64,000 bases of DNA from Planococcus sp. PAMC 21323 (GTDB taxonomy: Bacteria > Bacillota > Bacilli > Bacillales_A > Planococcaceae). The stretch is taken from positions 2,170,001 to 2,234,000 of the forward strand of contig NZ_CP009129.1 in NCBI RefSeq assembly GCF_000785555.1, given 5' to 3'. Below, piece by piece: positions 8,309 through 15,557 of this stretch (its first letter is position 1; the number at the start of each line of letters is the position of its first letter). The notes under the pieces are model-generated. The model was not told the origin of the DNA and did no database searches. It was given only the letters and a program-made list of their open reading frames with translations. Both the position numbers and the translations under genes were made by a program.

Positions 8309-9383
8309 ACTTACCAATTAATCGTACTAAATTTAACAAAGGACGATAATTCTTTCCTGCTAATCCGACAACCTCTACAAAAAGTTCTATGGCGAGTAGC
8401 ATTACCCCTATTAGCAAGATGCCTCCCCATAAAGTTGCCTGAGAGAACAACAATGCGGCTAAGCCAAACAACGCTGCAATGCCGTATATGATTAACACCG
8501 TTTGACTATGTGAAAAACCAATATTTAATAAACAATGGTGAAGGTGTGATTTATCCGCTTCAGAAATCGATTTTTTCTCCCGTACTCGACGGACAATTGC
8601 AAAAAACGTATCTGAAATCGGAACACCTAACATAATAATGGGAATGATTAACGCGACAACTGTTACGTTTTTAAAACCCATCAAGGCCAATACTGAAATC
8701 ATAAACCCTAGGAATAATGCGCCTGTATCTCCCATAAAAATCTTCGCGGGATAGAAGTTATAAACTAAGAATCCTGATGTACTCGCTGCTAATAATGCGG
8801 CCATAGACATAACGTAAACATCACCCATAATAAAAGCCATTGCTGCTAAAGTTAGTAAAGCAACAGTTGATACACCTGCAGCTAAACCATCTAAACCATC
8901 AATTAAATTAATGGCGTTCGTAATTCCAACAATCCAAAGAATCGTTAACGGAATACTAAAGTATCCGAAATCCAAGACTCCTCCAAAAGGTAAATTGACA
9001 AAAGAAATTTCAAGGCCGCCGCCAACAACGACTATTCCAGCGGCTACTAATTGTCCAATTAATTTCAATTTGGCACTAATCTCATACATATCATCTAGTA
9101 CACCTGTAATAATAATCAATAACGCGCCAATAATGATCGCTGTTTCGATTGGTATAAATGAAGCTTCAATAGCATTTGAAATTGGATCTTGAGGTTTTAA
9201 TATGAAATATGCGATTAAAAATGAACCAAAAATGGCCAACCCGCCTAAACGCGGCATAATCCTCGCATGAACTTTTCGATAATTTGGTCGGTCGACTGCT
9301 CCTACACGAAAGGCAATGCGTTTAACAATCGGTGTTAGCACAATCGAAGCAATAAATGCCAAGACCATCATGAGGTATAGCAT
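8307..9383 (-). CDS. tagO: Undecaprenyl-P GlcNAc-1-P transferase TagO
   Basis: A 358-residue polytopic membrane enzyme of the WecA/MraY family, moving GlcNAc-1-phosphate from UDP-GlcNAc to undecaprenyl phosphate, the first step of wall teichoic acid synthesis. About ten hydrophobic segments run through it. Signature residues are DDMYEIS (the Mg-binding Asp pair, near residue 105), NAINLIDGLDGLAAG (about 150-165), GDTGALFLGF (about 208-217) and the cytoplasmic loop HLHHCLLNIG. The frame is open to 9416, but AAGGAGG sits seven bases before the ATG at 9383. Position next to lytR and yvyE matches Bacillus. Confidence 0.95.
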   Translation of the reverse strand: MLYLMMVLAFIASIVLTPIVKRIAFRVGAVDRPNYRKVHARIMPRLGGLAIFGSFLIAYFILKPQDPISNAIEASFIPIETAIIIGALLIIITGVLDDMYEISAKLKLIGQLVAAGIVVVGGGLEISFVNLPFGGVLDFGYFSIPLTILWIVGITNAINLIDGLDGLAAGVSTVALLTLAAMAFIMGDVYVMSMAALLAASTSGFLVYNFYPAKIFMGDTGALFLGFMISVLALMGFKNVTVVALIIPIIMLGVPISDTFFAIVRRVREKKSISEADKSHLHHCLLNIGFSHSQTVLIIYGIAALFGLAALLFSQATLWGGILLIGVMLLAIELFVEVVGLAGKNYRPLLNLVRLIGK

Positions 9384-9732
9384 GTCTTCCCTCCTTAAAT
9401 TAACTTCTACACACACTTATTCTTTGACATTATAACATGACTAGTCAATAAATAAAGCAATTCTTACTTATATACAGTGTTTTATTCTGGTTAAACTGAA
9501 ATATATAGACGCTTCTTTTCTTTAATAAGTTTCTTTCCTTTTATAGATTTAGTTAAACTGCGTCGCTTTTAATCCCTTTAACACATCTTTTTCATGCTTA
9601 TTTTTAAAAAAAGTCATATTACCTATGAATATCCTCCTTAAATAAGTAATATAGATTACTTTTTCATCATTATGTGATATATTAAACAGACTATAATAAA
9701 TATTTAATTATTTTATTAGGGGTGTAAACCAA
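9384..9732. other. AT-rich intergenic region
   Basis: About 350 bases without a supported gene. It separates divergent tagO and the small gene at 9733. A TATAAT at 9692-9697 may be the -10 of the latter, but its -35 (around ATTATG, 17 bases upstream) is weak. No clear RNA or repeat was seen. Confidence 0.5.
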
Positions 9733-10026
9733 ATGGACGATACGCTTCAAAACTATTCATTGAAAAAGGTGTGGACGCCTTGGGATGAAGCTGCTGTATT
9801 GAAAATGGATTACCAGTCCCGTGCCAATCTCGCAAAGACGATTAACTGCCAAGGGCTACTTGTTGATTTGTCTATGGATCAGCATGCCGAGGTACGGTCA
9901 GGTGTTGCAACAAATATTCATACGCCTCTTCGCACCTTAACAAGGCTTAGTAATGAAGATTTATGTATCACAGTAAAAAATACGGCTAGGCAAACATTAG
10001 TAAGCCTTCAGTTAACATCAAAATAG
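9733..10026 (+). CDS. Small LRV-repeat-like protein
   Basis: A 97-residue cytoplasmic protein. Residues about 28-92 show a helical repeat pattern, RANLAKTINCQGLLVDLS then AEVRSGVATNIHTPLRTLTRLS then ITVKNTARQ. This resembles leucine-rich-repeat-variant (LRV) and HEAT-like units, whose consensus contains VRxxVAxN and TPxxxLxxL. LRV proteins usually mediate protein binding; no function is claimed. AGGGGTGT lies ten bases before the ATG. It sits just upstream of the SigB-like csbD promoter, but I saw no stress promoter of its own. Confidence 0.6.
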   Translation: MDDTLQNYSLKKVWTPWDEAAVLKMDYQSRANLAKTINCQGLLVDLSMDQHAEVRSGVATNIHTPLRTLTRLSNEDLCITVKNTARQTLVSLQLTSK

Positions 10027-10035
10027 TCAACTGAT

Positions 10036-10061
10036 GTTTAGTTATTACAAAAGACGGTTAT
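10036..10061 (+). promoter_or_regulatory. SigB-like promoter of csbD
   Basis: GTTTAG (10036-10041), a 14-base spacer and GGTTAT (10056-10061) fit the general-stress sigma factor consensus (GTTTAA, 12-15 bases, GGGTAT) with one mismatch in each box. The gene behind it is a CsbD protein, a known SigB regulon member. An inverted repeat overlaps it: TTTAGTTATTAC at 10038-10049 and its complement at 10066-10077. Confidence 0.75.
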
Positions 10062-10097
10062 TGTAGTAATAACTAAAATCTGAAGGAGGAACTATTA

Positions 10098-10283
10098 ATG
10101 AGTGATAATAACGGTTTTTCAGACAAATTAAAAGGTGCAGTGAACAAAACTAAAGGCGAGATTAAAGACCAGGTTGGAAACGCTACAAATGATACGAATA
10201 AACAAGCCGAAGGTAAAATGGACAAAACAAAAGGTAATGTTCAAGATAAAATCGGCGACTTTAAAAATAATAACGAAAAATAA
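10098..10283 (+). CDS. csbD: CsbD family stress protein
   Basis: A 61-residue, highly charged, predicted largely disordered or helical CsbD protein. The pattern KLKGAVNKTKGEIKDQVG followed by AEGKMDKTKGNVQDKIGD is two copies of the family motif. CsbD proteins are abundant under stress and controlled by SigB in Bacillus; their molecular role is unknown. GAAGGAGG is placed eight bases before the ATG. It is a single-gene unit with a SigB-like promoter upstream and a strong terminator downstream. Confidence 0.9.
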   Translation: MSDNNGFSDKLKGAVNKTKGEIKDQVGNATNDTNKQAEGKMDKTKGNVQDKIGDFKNNNEK

Positions 10284-10284
10284 T

Positions 10285-10318
10285 AAAACCCCAGCTAAAA
10301 AGCTGGGGTTTTATTATT
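10285..10318 (+). terminator. csbD terminator
   Basis: AAAACCCCAGC-taaaa-GCTGGGGTTTT followed by ATTATTTTATTTT, directly after the csbD stop. Confidence 0.9.
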
Positions 10319-10332
10319 TTATTTTTTAAAGT

Positions 10333-10361
10333 TTTCAAATATTAAATCACTCTGCTATAAT
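10333..10361 (+). promoter_or_regulatory. SigA-type promoter of brnQ
   Basis: TTTCAA (10333-10338), 17 bases and TATAAT (10356-10361), 40 bases before the brnQ start. Confidence 0.65.
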
Positions 10362-10401
10362 AAATAACCGTGTTCAAATGTTATTTATTGAGGAGCTTAT
10401 A

Positions 10402-11727
10402 ATGAAAAAGAATGCGCTTACAAAAATAGATATTTTAACTTTAGGACTGATGCTTTTCGCTTTGTTTTTAGGAGCTGGGAATATTATCTTCCCCCCTTAT
10501 TTAGGTCAACTAGCAGGTGATCAGCTAGTTATAGCAATAATTGGCTTTTTACTAACAGGTGTTGGCCTTCCTTTACTCGGAATTTTAGCAATTGCTAAAG
10601 CGGGTGGTGACTTGCAGTCTATTGCAGGACGTGTCCATCCTATTTTCGGAATCATTTTCACGTTAATTGTTTACTTAGCCATCGGTCCATTCTTTGGAAT
10701 CCCACGTACAGCTACTGTGGCATTCGAAATTGGTGCAGCACCTTTTTTACCTGCATCTCTTTCTGATTCTTTTTGGCCATTAGCAATTTTCACATTGGCT
10801 TTCTTTACGATTACGGTTTTATTTGCGATGAATCCTACAAAACTTGTTGATCGAATTGGAAAAATTTTAACTCCTTTATTGATTGCAGTTATTGGTTTGC
10901 TCGCGATAAAAAGTTTTTTAACACCTATGGGATCTATAAACTCTCCTGTTGGAAATTATGATACTGAAGCTTTTTTCGAAAGCTTTTTACAAGGTTACCT
11001 AACGATGGATGCCATTGCTGCTTTAGTATTTGGAATCGTTATCATCCAATCAATTCGAAGTAAAGGCGTTACAGATACTCGAGTTATTTTAAAGACTACT
11101 GCGTATGCCGGATTTATTGCAGCTATTGGCTTGTCTACCGTTTACTTATCTTTAAGTTATATTGGAGCGACGAGTGTCGAAGCTATCGGTTTACAAGATA
11201 ATGGCGGTATCATTATTGCTATGGCTTCACGAGTGCTTTATGGTGAAATCGGAGGAATAATTTTATCTGTCGCAATCACTTTTGCCTGTTTAACCACATC
11301 TATTGGTCTGGTATCAGCTACTGCACAATTTTCGTTTAAAATTTTCCCTAAAATTTCCTATATGACTTATGTTTTATTCTTTGCGATTTTCTCTGCCTTT
11401 ATAGCAAACATTGGATTAACACAATTGATTACAATTTCACTTCCAGTGTTGCTAGCTATATATCCAGTCGCTATAGTTTTAGTGATTTTATCATTTTTTG
11501 ATCGTATTTTTTACCAAAAACCTTTTGTTTACATACTTGCATTGTCTACAACGGCGATTATTAGTATATTTGACGCTTTACGCTCATCAGGCATTGCTTT
11601 TGAGCAGTTAGACACTATTTTCCGCTTCCTTCCGCTCTTTGAGCAGGGGATTGGTTGGATTCTACCAGCTACAATTGCAACCTCAGTAGGCATCATAATC
11701 GCCCGAAAGATGCACAAAAATAAATAG
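10402..11727 (+). CDS. brnQ: Branched-chain amino acid transporter BrnQ
   Basis: A 441-residue integral membrane protein with about twelve hydrophobic segments, of the LIVCS (BrnQ) family of cation-coupled importers for leucine, isoleucine and valine. The N-terminal FALFLGAGNIIFPPYLGQLAG is the family signature, and IGPFFGIPRTATVAFEIG near residue 95 is also characteristic. The frame opens at 10378 but GAGGAG eight bases before the ATG at 10402 selects that start. Single gene with its own promoter and a terminator shared with the convergent stress gene. Confidence 0.93.
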   Translation: MKKNALTKIDILTLGLMLFALFLGAGNIIFPPYLGQLAGDQLVIAIIGFLLTGVGLPLLGILAIAKAGGDLQSIAGRVHPIFGIIFTLIVYLAIGPFFGIPRTATVAFEIGAAPFLPASLSDSFWPLAIFTLAFFTITVLFAMNPTKLVDRIGKILTPLLIAVIGLLAIKSFLTPMGSINSPVGNYDTEAFFESFLQGYLTMDAIAALVFGIVIIQSIRSKGVTDTRVILKTTAYAGFIAAIGLSTVYLSLSYIGATSVEAIGLQDNGGIIIAMASRVLYGEIGGIILSVAITFACLTTSIGLVSATAQFSFKIFPKISYMTYVLFFAIFSAFIANIGLTQLITISLPVLLAIYPVAIVLVILSFFDRIFYQKPFVYILALSTTAIISIFDALRSSGIAFEQLDTIFRFLPLFEQGIGWILPATIATSVGIIIARKMHKNK

Positions 11728-11763
11728 AAAAACGTTCCCGAAATTTATCGGGAACGTTTTTTA
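11728..11763. terminator. Bidirectional terminator, brnQ / 17M-like gene
   Basis: AAAAACGTTCCCG-aaattta-CGGGAACGTTTTTT, with T-runs in both directions, between convergent genes. Confidence 0.9.
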
Positions 11764-11767
11764 TTGT

Positions 11768-12613
11768 TTAAAATAGTCTTGGAGTCGGTGGATTAGTATT
11801 ATCAGAATCTCGTTTATGTTTTATTTCACGATGTTCATTAGGATTGTGTCCTTGCTCATTTTCTGTTTTATTAACATCTTTACCAAATGGAGCAGGTCCT
11901 AAGTCCGGATCAACTCCTGCTGAAGAACTTTCTTGTTTAGTGTTAATACCTTTCCCACCTAAAAACTCGTCTTCATCATGTTTACTTTGAAGTCCTGGCT
12001 CATGATCCATTTCTTTTTGTTGCTCCGTTGGCACTTCTTTAGTTAACCCATTAGTCGGATGAATTTCATCGCCTTTTAATCGAGAATCTTGAAAACGATC
12101 GTTTTGAGCAGCACGGGCATGTTGATCTTCTCGAGAAACTTCACGCGCATATATTTCGTCTGGATCACGATGTTCTTCTGTATGTCGAGAAACAGATTTC
12201 GAACCTGGAGTCCCCGCTATTTCTGCTTCTAAATCCATTGGTGCACGAGATTCATCTAATGAAGATGAATGCTCATCTTTAGTTGTTAACGCCTCTCCAT
12301 CTGTATATAGAAGTACAGCGCCCTTTTCAATTCTACGTTCATAATCATCCGTTTTTTCTTTACTCAAATTAAAGTGTTCCAACTCTTTTCTGACTATGTC
12401 CTTGCCACTTAGAAATGATTTAAATCGATTTGAAAAAGAGTTTGCTTGGTCAGCATAGACTCCTGATTTCCCGGCAGATTCTATAAGTTCTTTATCGTTG
12501 GCCAAAACATGAATATCTTTTTTATGATACCCTTTTGCCTCTAAGGTTTGTAACACGTGTTCCATTTCTGATTTACTATATACAATTTCAAACTCTTGGT
12601 TTCCTGATTTCAT
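11768..12613 (-). CDS. General stress protein 17M-like (YflT domain), long
   Basis: A 281-residue protein whose first 110 residues form a YflT/17M-type domain: FEIVYSKSEMEHVLQTLEAKGYHKKDIHVLA, then a VLLYTDGE strand near residue 105. The rest is a charged, low-complexity tail rich in Glu, Asp, His, Lys and Asn, probably disordered. Homologous proteins in Bacillus are SigB-induced; their molecular function is unknown. AGGAGG precedes the ATG at 12613 by nine bases; an in-frame upstream extension lacks a site and would overrun its own promoter. It is paralogous to the next upstream gene. Confidence 0.8.
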   Translation of the reverse strand: MKSGNQEFEIVYSKSEMEHVLQTLEAKGYHKKDIHVLANDKELIESAGKSGVYADQANSFSNRFKSFLSGKDIVRKELEHFNLSKEKTDDYERRIEKGAVLLYTDGEALTTKDEHSSSLDESRAPMDLEAEIAGTPGSKSVSRHTEEHRDPDEIYAREVSREDQHARAAQNDRFQDSRLKGDEIHPTNGLTKEVPTEQQKEMDHEPGLQSKHDEDEFLGGKGINTKQESSSAGVDPDLGPAPFGKDVNKTENEQGHNPNEHREIKHKRDSDNTNPPTPRLF

Positions 12614-12648
12614 TGTTTTGTACCTCCTGTGTACTAGATTACTTTTAC

Positions 12649-12675
12649 TTACCCTTTCTCTCATGCCACTAAAAC
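12649..12675 (-). promoter_or_regulatory. SigB-like promoter of the long 17M paralogue
   Basis: On the minus strand, GTTTTA (12670-12675), a 15-base spacer and GGGTAA (12649-12654), 36 bases before the start codon. This fits the general-stress sigma consensus. Confidence 0.65.
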
Positions 12676-12720
12676 CTCTTTATAGAACGACATTACTGCT
12701 ATTTCATATACAATAAGACT

Positions 12721-13314
12721 TTATTTATATTTTTTGTCATTTTGACTATGTTTTTCAGCTTCGCTAGATCCGCCTCTAGAATTTTGAATTTCTGGATTTT
12801 CTTCCGTTGTGAAAGAATTGTGATGTTCGTCTTTAATTAAGGTTGCATCTTGCATAAATGTTTCTCCTCGTGCAAAGCGGTCTTCTTGCTCATCGAAATT
12901 ATTATCAACTGAATTGACAAATTGTTGTCTTTGCTGATCGTTGGGATCTTTCTGTTCTAATCCATCTTCGTCGCCAGAAATTTCATCTAATATTGTCTTT
13001 TGATCTTCATCTTCGTAGATAAGTATTCCACCCTTTGCAAGGTCACTTGTGTAACGTGAAGTTTCTTCTTCAGAAAGCTTTAACGATTTCACTCCTGCGC
13101 GAACACCACTATCTCCTGTAACGAAGCCTTTAAATTTATCCGTAAAGGTATCGACATCTGTTCCTTCTATAGAAATACTCTCAAAATGCTGTGTGTCTTT
13201 AGCCATAATGTGGAGATCTTTCTCTTTGTATCCTGAACCTTTTAACTCATTAATCTTTTCTAGTAAGTCATTTTCTGAAAATACCACTGCTAACACTTTA
13301 ATGTGTGATTTCAT
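12721..13314 (-). CDS. General stress protein 17M-like (YflT domain), short
   Basis: A 197-residue paralogue of the neighbouring gene, with the same N-terminal domain (KVLAVVFSENDLLEKINELKGSGYKEKDLHIMAKD, shown here in parts: KVLAVVFSENDLL, GYKEKDLHIMA) and GILIYEDED near 100, then an acidic Gln/Asp/Glu-rich tail. The sequence pair suggests a tandem duplication with independent promoters. GGAGG lies seven bases before the ATG at 13314; the frame extends ten codons upstream without a site. Role unknown; stress induction is inferred from the promoter and the family. Confidence 0.8.
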   Translation of the reverse strand: MKSHIKVLAVVFSENDLLEKINELKGSGYKEKDLHIMAKDTQHFESISIEGTDVDTFTDKFKGFVTGDSGVRAGVKSLKLSEEETSRYTSDLAKGGILIYEDEDQKTILDEISGDEDGLEQKDPNDQQRQQFVNSVDNNFDEQEDRFARGETFMQDATLIKDEHHNSFTTEENPEIQNSRGGSSEAEKHSQNDKKYK

Positions 13315-13772
13315 ATAAAAACCTCCATCGATTTGATAAACCATTCTATTCTATCTTTACCCATTCCTGTATGATCATTAACTTGCTTATATTAGATTTC
13401 CATAATGATTTCATATTTAGATGTAAAACATTGAAAGACAGAAGTCACAACTTACCATTTATAACCATTTCAAAATACCTAACAAAATGACTAATTTGGA
13501 ATTTTTTTAATTTACACATGTTGTAGTAAGCATATTTTCCCTTTTTTTCAAATTCGCCCATTTCTAAAATAAAAAAGCAGTTTATTTTGAAAATTGATGA
13601 TATCATAGATGTAAGATAACAAAAAAGTGAAATATAAGATGTGGAGGCGGCTATTATCGTACTTGGCGATCTATTTTCTTCTTACTTTTCGGATGGCCCG
13701 AGGAAGACGGAAAACAATTCTCCTACATGGCTGACAGAAGTACTGCCCTTACAGAAGGAAAGGAGAGCAGTA
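13315..13772. other. Intergenic region before the HTH-TPR regulator
   Basis: A 458-base AT-rich gap between divergent genes. It holds the SigB-like promoter at 13357-13382 for the minus-strand stress gene. Near the regulator it has a perfect palindrome ATGATATCAT (13597-13606), which could be an operator. A 31-codon frame (13639-13734, starting MWRRLLSYLAIYFLL) and an in-frame GTG extension of the regulator at 13641 both lack a good ribosome site. No confident promoter for the regulator was found. Confidence 0.5.
13357..13382 (-). promoter_or_regulatory. SigB-like promoter of the short 17M paralogue
   Basis: On the minus strand, GTTAAT (13377-13382), a 14-base spacer and GGGTAA (13357-13362), 43 bases before the start codon. 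This is a strong fit to the general-stress sigma consensus. Confidence 0.7.
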
Positions 13773-15068
13773 ATGGATACGGGAATGCGTTTAAAATACC
13801 ATCGATTAAAACAAAAAATTAGTTTAGAAGAATTCTCCTCTGGCATACTGTCTTCCAGAGAGCTGAAGAAAATTGAAAGTGGCGCTAAAGACCCAGCATT
13901 AAAAGACCTCGAAGCTTTATGCAAGAAACTAGCTATATCTCTGGCTCCTAAAGATAATCCAATCGGAAAAGTTCTCGTAAAGAACTTTAAAAACTCTTTA
14001 TTGCATCCTCAAAACAAAGCTGAAATCATGGAGCAGTATAACGATATTCAGGGACATCCCCTATTACATGCAGATGAGGATGTCGAGTTAGAATATAGCA
14101 TTCAACAAATCAGGTATTTTATCATTACCGGAGATTTGGATAGTGCCGAGGAAAAAATTAAAGAAATGGAACGTTTTAAAGAATTTATGAGTCAGGAACA
14201 GTTTTACTTATTCCATAAATACAACGGCAACTATAATTACGTACTCAACGATTTCGAGAAAGCTTTAAAAACTTATTTGGTAGCGGAAAAAATTGCGCCA
14301 AATACCATTTCTGCTTCAGAAATTGGCGACCTTTACTATTCCATTGGCATTTCTAGCACGAAATGCAGAGAAACTGATAAGGCTTTCAAGTATACCGAAA
14401 TGGCTTTAAAAATTTATCAACAAGAGTTTATTCCAAAGCGTATTGTTGAATGTCATTTAAACATCGCAATAACCCATCAGCATTTTGGCAATTTTAAAAT
14501 GTCGATGGATCATTATAAAAACGCTTTAACTATTGGAAATAAATTAGAAATTGATATTTTGAAGTTTACTACTGAATTTAATCTAGGCTATTCGTATTTC
14601 TTGTTCCAAAATTATAAGCTGTCTATTACTCATATGGAAAATTCATTGAAATACATTCACCCAGAATATACTGCTGATCTTTTGTTAAGTTACTGTATTT
14701 TAATTAAGTGTCAATATGAAGTAGGAAACTCTGATGCAGCAAGAGATTGGCTTCGCAAAGGCATGGATATTGTTGAAAACAAAAAGCTGAACATCAATTC
14801 GCCGACTAACCACATATTCAAAGAAGCATATATCGAATTTATATGTTTAGTGCATCTCTTGGATGAAAACTTCAAAGATTTCGAAGATTATGTACTGAAC
14901 CAATTGATCCCAAGCCTTGAAGCTACAGACAATTATTTTGAAAGCGGATATTATTTCGGACATTTGGGTAAGATATATTATGAACAAGAACGCTACAAAG
15001 AATCAGCTGAAATTTTGAACAAAGCAAAAGAATCATATAAGAAAATAAATACATTATTTGGGGAGTGA
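13773..15068 (+). CDS. HTH-TPR (RRNPP-type) peptide-sensing regulator
   Basis: A 431-residue protein with the PlcR/NprR architecture. An N-terminal XRE-type HTH (about 5-58: RLKYHRLKQKISLEEF, SRELKKIESGAKDPALKDLE) is followed by a long all-helical region with recognisable TPR units, such as LYYSIGISSTKCRETDKAF, LNIAITHQHFGNFKMSMD, LGYSYFLFQNYKLSITHM and LGKIYYEQERYKESAEIL. RRNPP regulators bind a short re-imported peptide in the TPR groove and then change DNA binding. AAAGGAG lies seven bases before the ATG at 13773, and the HTH starts there. The very next gene, five bases after the stop, encodes a secreted repeat peptide, the standard partner arrangement. The target genes are unknown. Confidence 0.87.
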   Translation: MDTGMRLKYHRLKQKISLEEFSSGILSSRELKKIESGAKDPALKDLEALCKKLAISLAPKDNPIGKVLVKNFKNSLLHPQNKAEIMEQYNDIQGHPLLHADEDVELEYSIQQIRYFIITGDLDSAEEKIKEMERFKEFMSQEQFYLFHKYNGNYNYVLNDFEKALKTYLVAEKIAPNTISASEIGDLYYSIGISSTKCRETDKAFKYTEMALKIYQQEFIPKRIVECHLNIAITHQHFGNFKMSMDHYKNALTIGNKLEIDILKFTTEFNLGYSYFLFQNYKLSITHMENSLKYIHPEYTADLLLSYCILIKCQYEVGNSDAARDWLRKGMDIVENKKLNINSPTNHIFKEAYIEFICLVHLLDENFKDFEDYVLNQLIPSLEATDNYFESGYYFGHLGKIYYEQERYKESAEILNKAKESYKKINTLFGE

Positions 15069-15073
15069 ATGTA

Positions 15074-15505
15074 ATGAAAAAAGGTATCACTATTCTATTT
15101 TTCTCAGTTCTCGCTATTAGCAGTTTATCTCTTAGTAACAATGTAAATTCTGAAAATGAAGTCGCTGTTCAAGCTCGTGTTCCTGAACCTTGGGCTGTCG
15201 GTACTGAAGTCGCTGTCCAAGCTCGTGTTCCTGAACCTTGGGCTGTCGGTACTGAAGTCGCTGTTCAAGCTCGTGTTCCTGAACCTTGGGCTGTCGGTAC
15301 TGAAGTCGCTGTCCAAGCTCGTGTTCCTGAACCTTGGGCTGTTGGTACTGAAGTCGCTGTCCAAGCTCGTGTTCCTGAACCTTGGGCTGTTGGTACTGAA
15401 GTCGCTGTCCAAGCTCGTGTTCCTGAGCCTTGGGCTGTTGGTACTGAAGTCGCTGTCCAAGCTCGTGTTCCTGAGCCTTGGGCTGTTAAATCTCAACAAG
15501 CATAA
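15074..15505 (+). CDS. Secreted seven-repeat signalling propeptide (putative)
   Basis: A 143-residue precursor. MKKGITILFFSVLAISSLSLS is a Sec signal peptide; after NNVNSEN come seven tandem copies of a 16-residue unit, EVAVQARVPEPWAVGT, the last ending WAVKSQQA. The 14 residues EVAVQARVPEPWAV are identical in every copy. The ATG at 15074 has GGGGAG eight bases upstream, overlapping the end of the regulator gene; a GTG at 15065 overlaps the regulator stop but lacks a site. By analogy with PapR, NprX and Phr, the product would be exported, cut into short peptides, re-imported and bound by the adjacent TPR regulator. Cleavage points and the mature peptide are inference. I do not recognise this propeptide. 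Confidence 0.85.
   Translation: MKKGITILFFSVLAISSLSLSNNVNSENEVAVQARVPEPWAVGTEVAVQARVPEPWAVGTEVAVQARVPEPWAVGTEVAVQARVPEPWAVGTEVAVQARVPEPWAVGTEVAVQARVPEPWAVGTEVAVQARVPEPWAVKSQQA
15158..15487 (+). repeat. 48-bp tandem repeat, seven copies
   Basis: Copies start at 15158, 15206, 15254, 15302, 15350, 15398 and 15446; the last is 42 bp before it diverges. Only three columns vary and all are synonymous: GTT/GTC in VAV, GAA/GAG in PEP and GTC/GTT in WAV. The variants change stepwise along the array (GTC to GTT after copy 3, GAA to GAG after copy 5), as expected from successive duplications. Confidence 0.95.
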
Positions 15506-15514
15506 GTTTATAAT

Positions 15515-15557
15515 AAAAAGAAGGAAGCTGCTCATCTTGAACAGCTTCCTTCTTTTT
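15515..15557. terminator. Bidirectional terminator after the propeptide gene
   Basis: AAAAAGAAGGAAGCTG and CAGCTTCCTTCTTTTT form a 16-bp stem between convergent genes. Confidence 0.9.

Noticed and set aside
13639-13734. A 31-residue hydrophobic peptide (MWRRLLSYLAIYFLL start) before the RRNPP regulator as a second signal precursor
   Set aside because: No ribosome site, no conserved unit, and it overlaps a poorly supported extension of the regulator. It cannot be excluded as a leader peptide.
15158-15487. The regular 48-bp repeats as a CRISPR array
   Set aside because: There are no unique spacers, the units are coding, and no cas genes are present.
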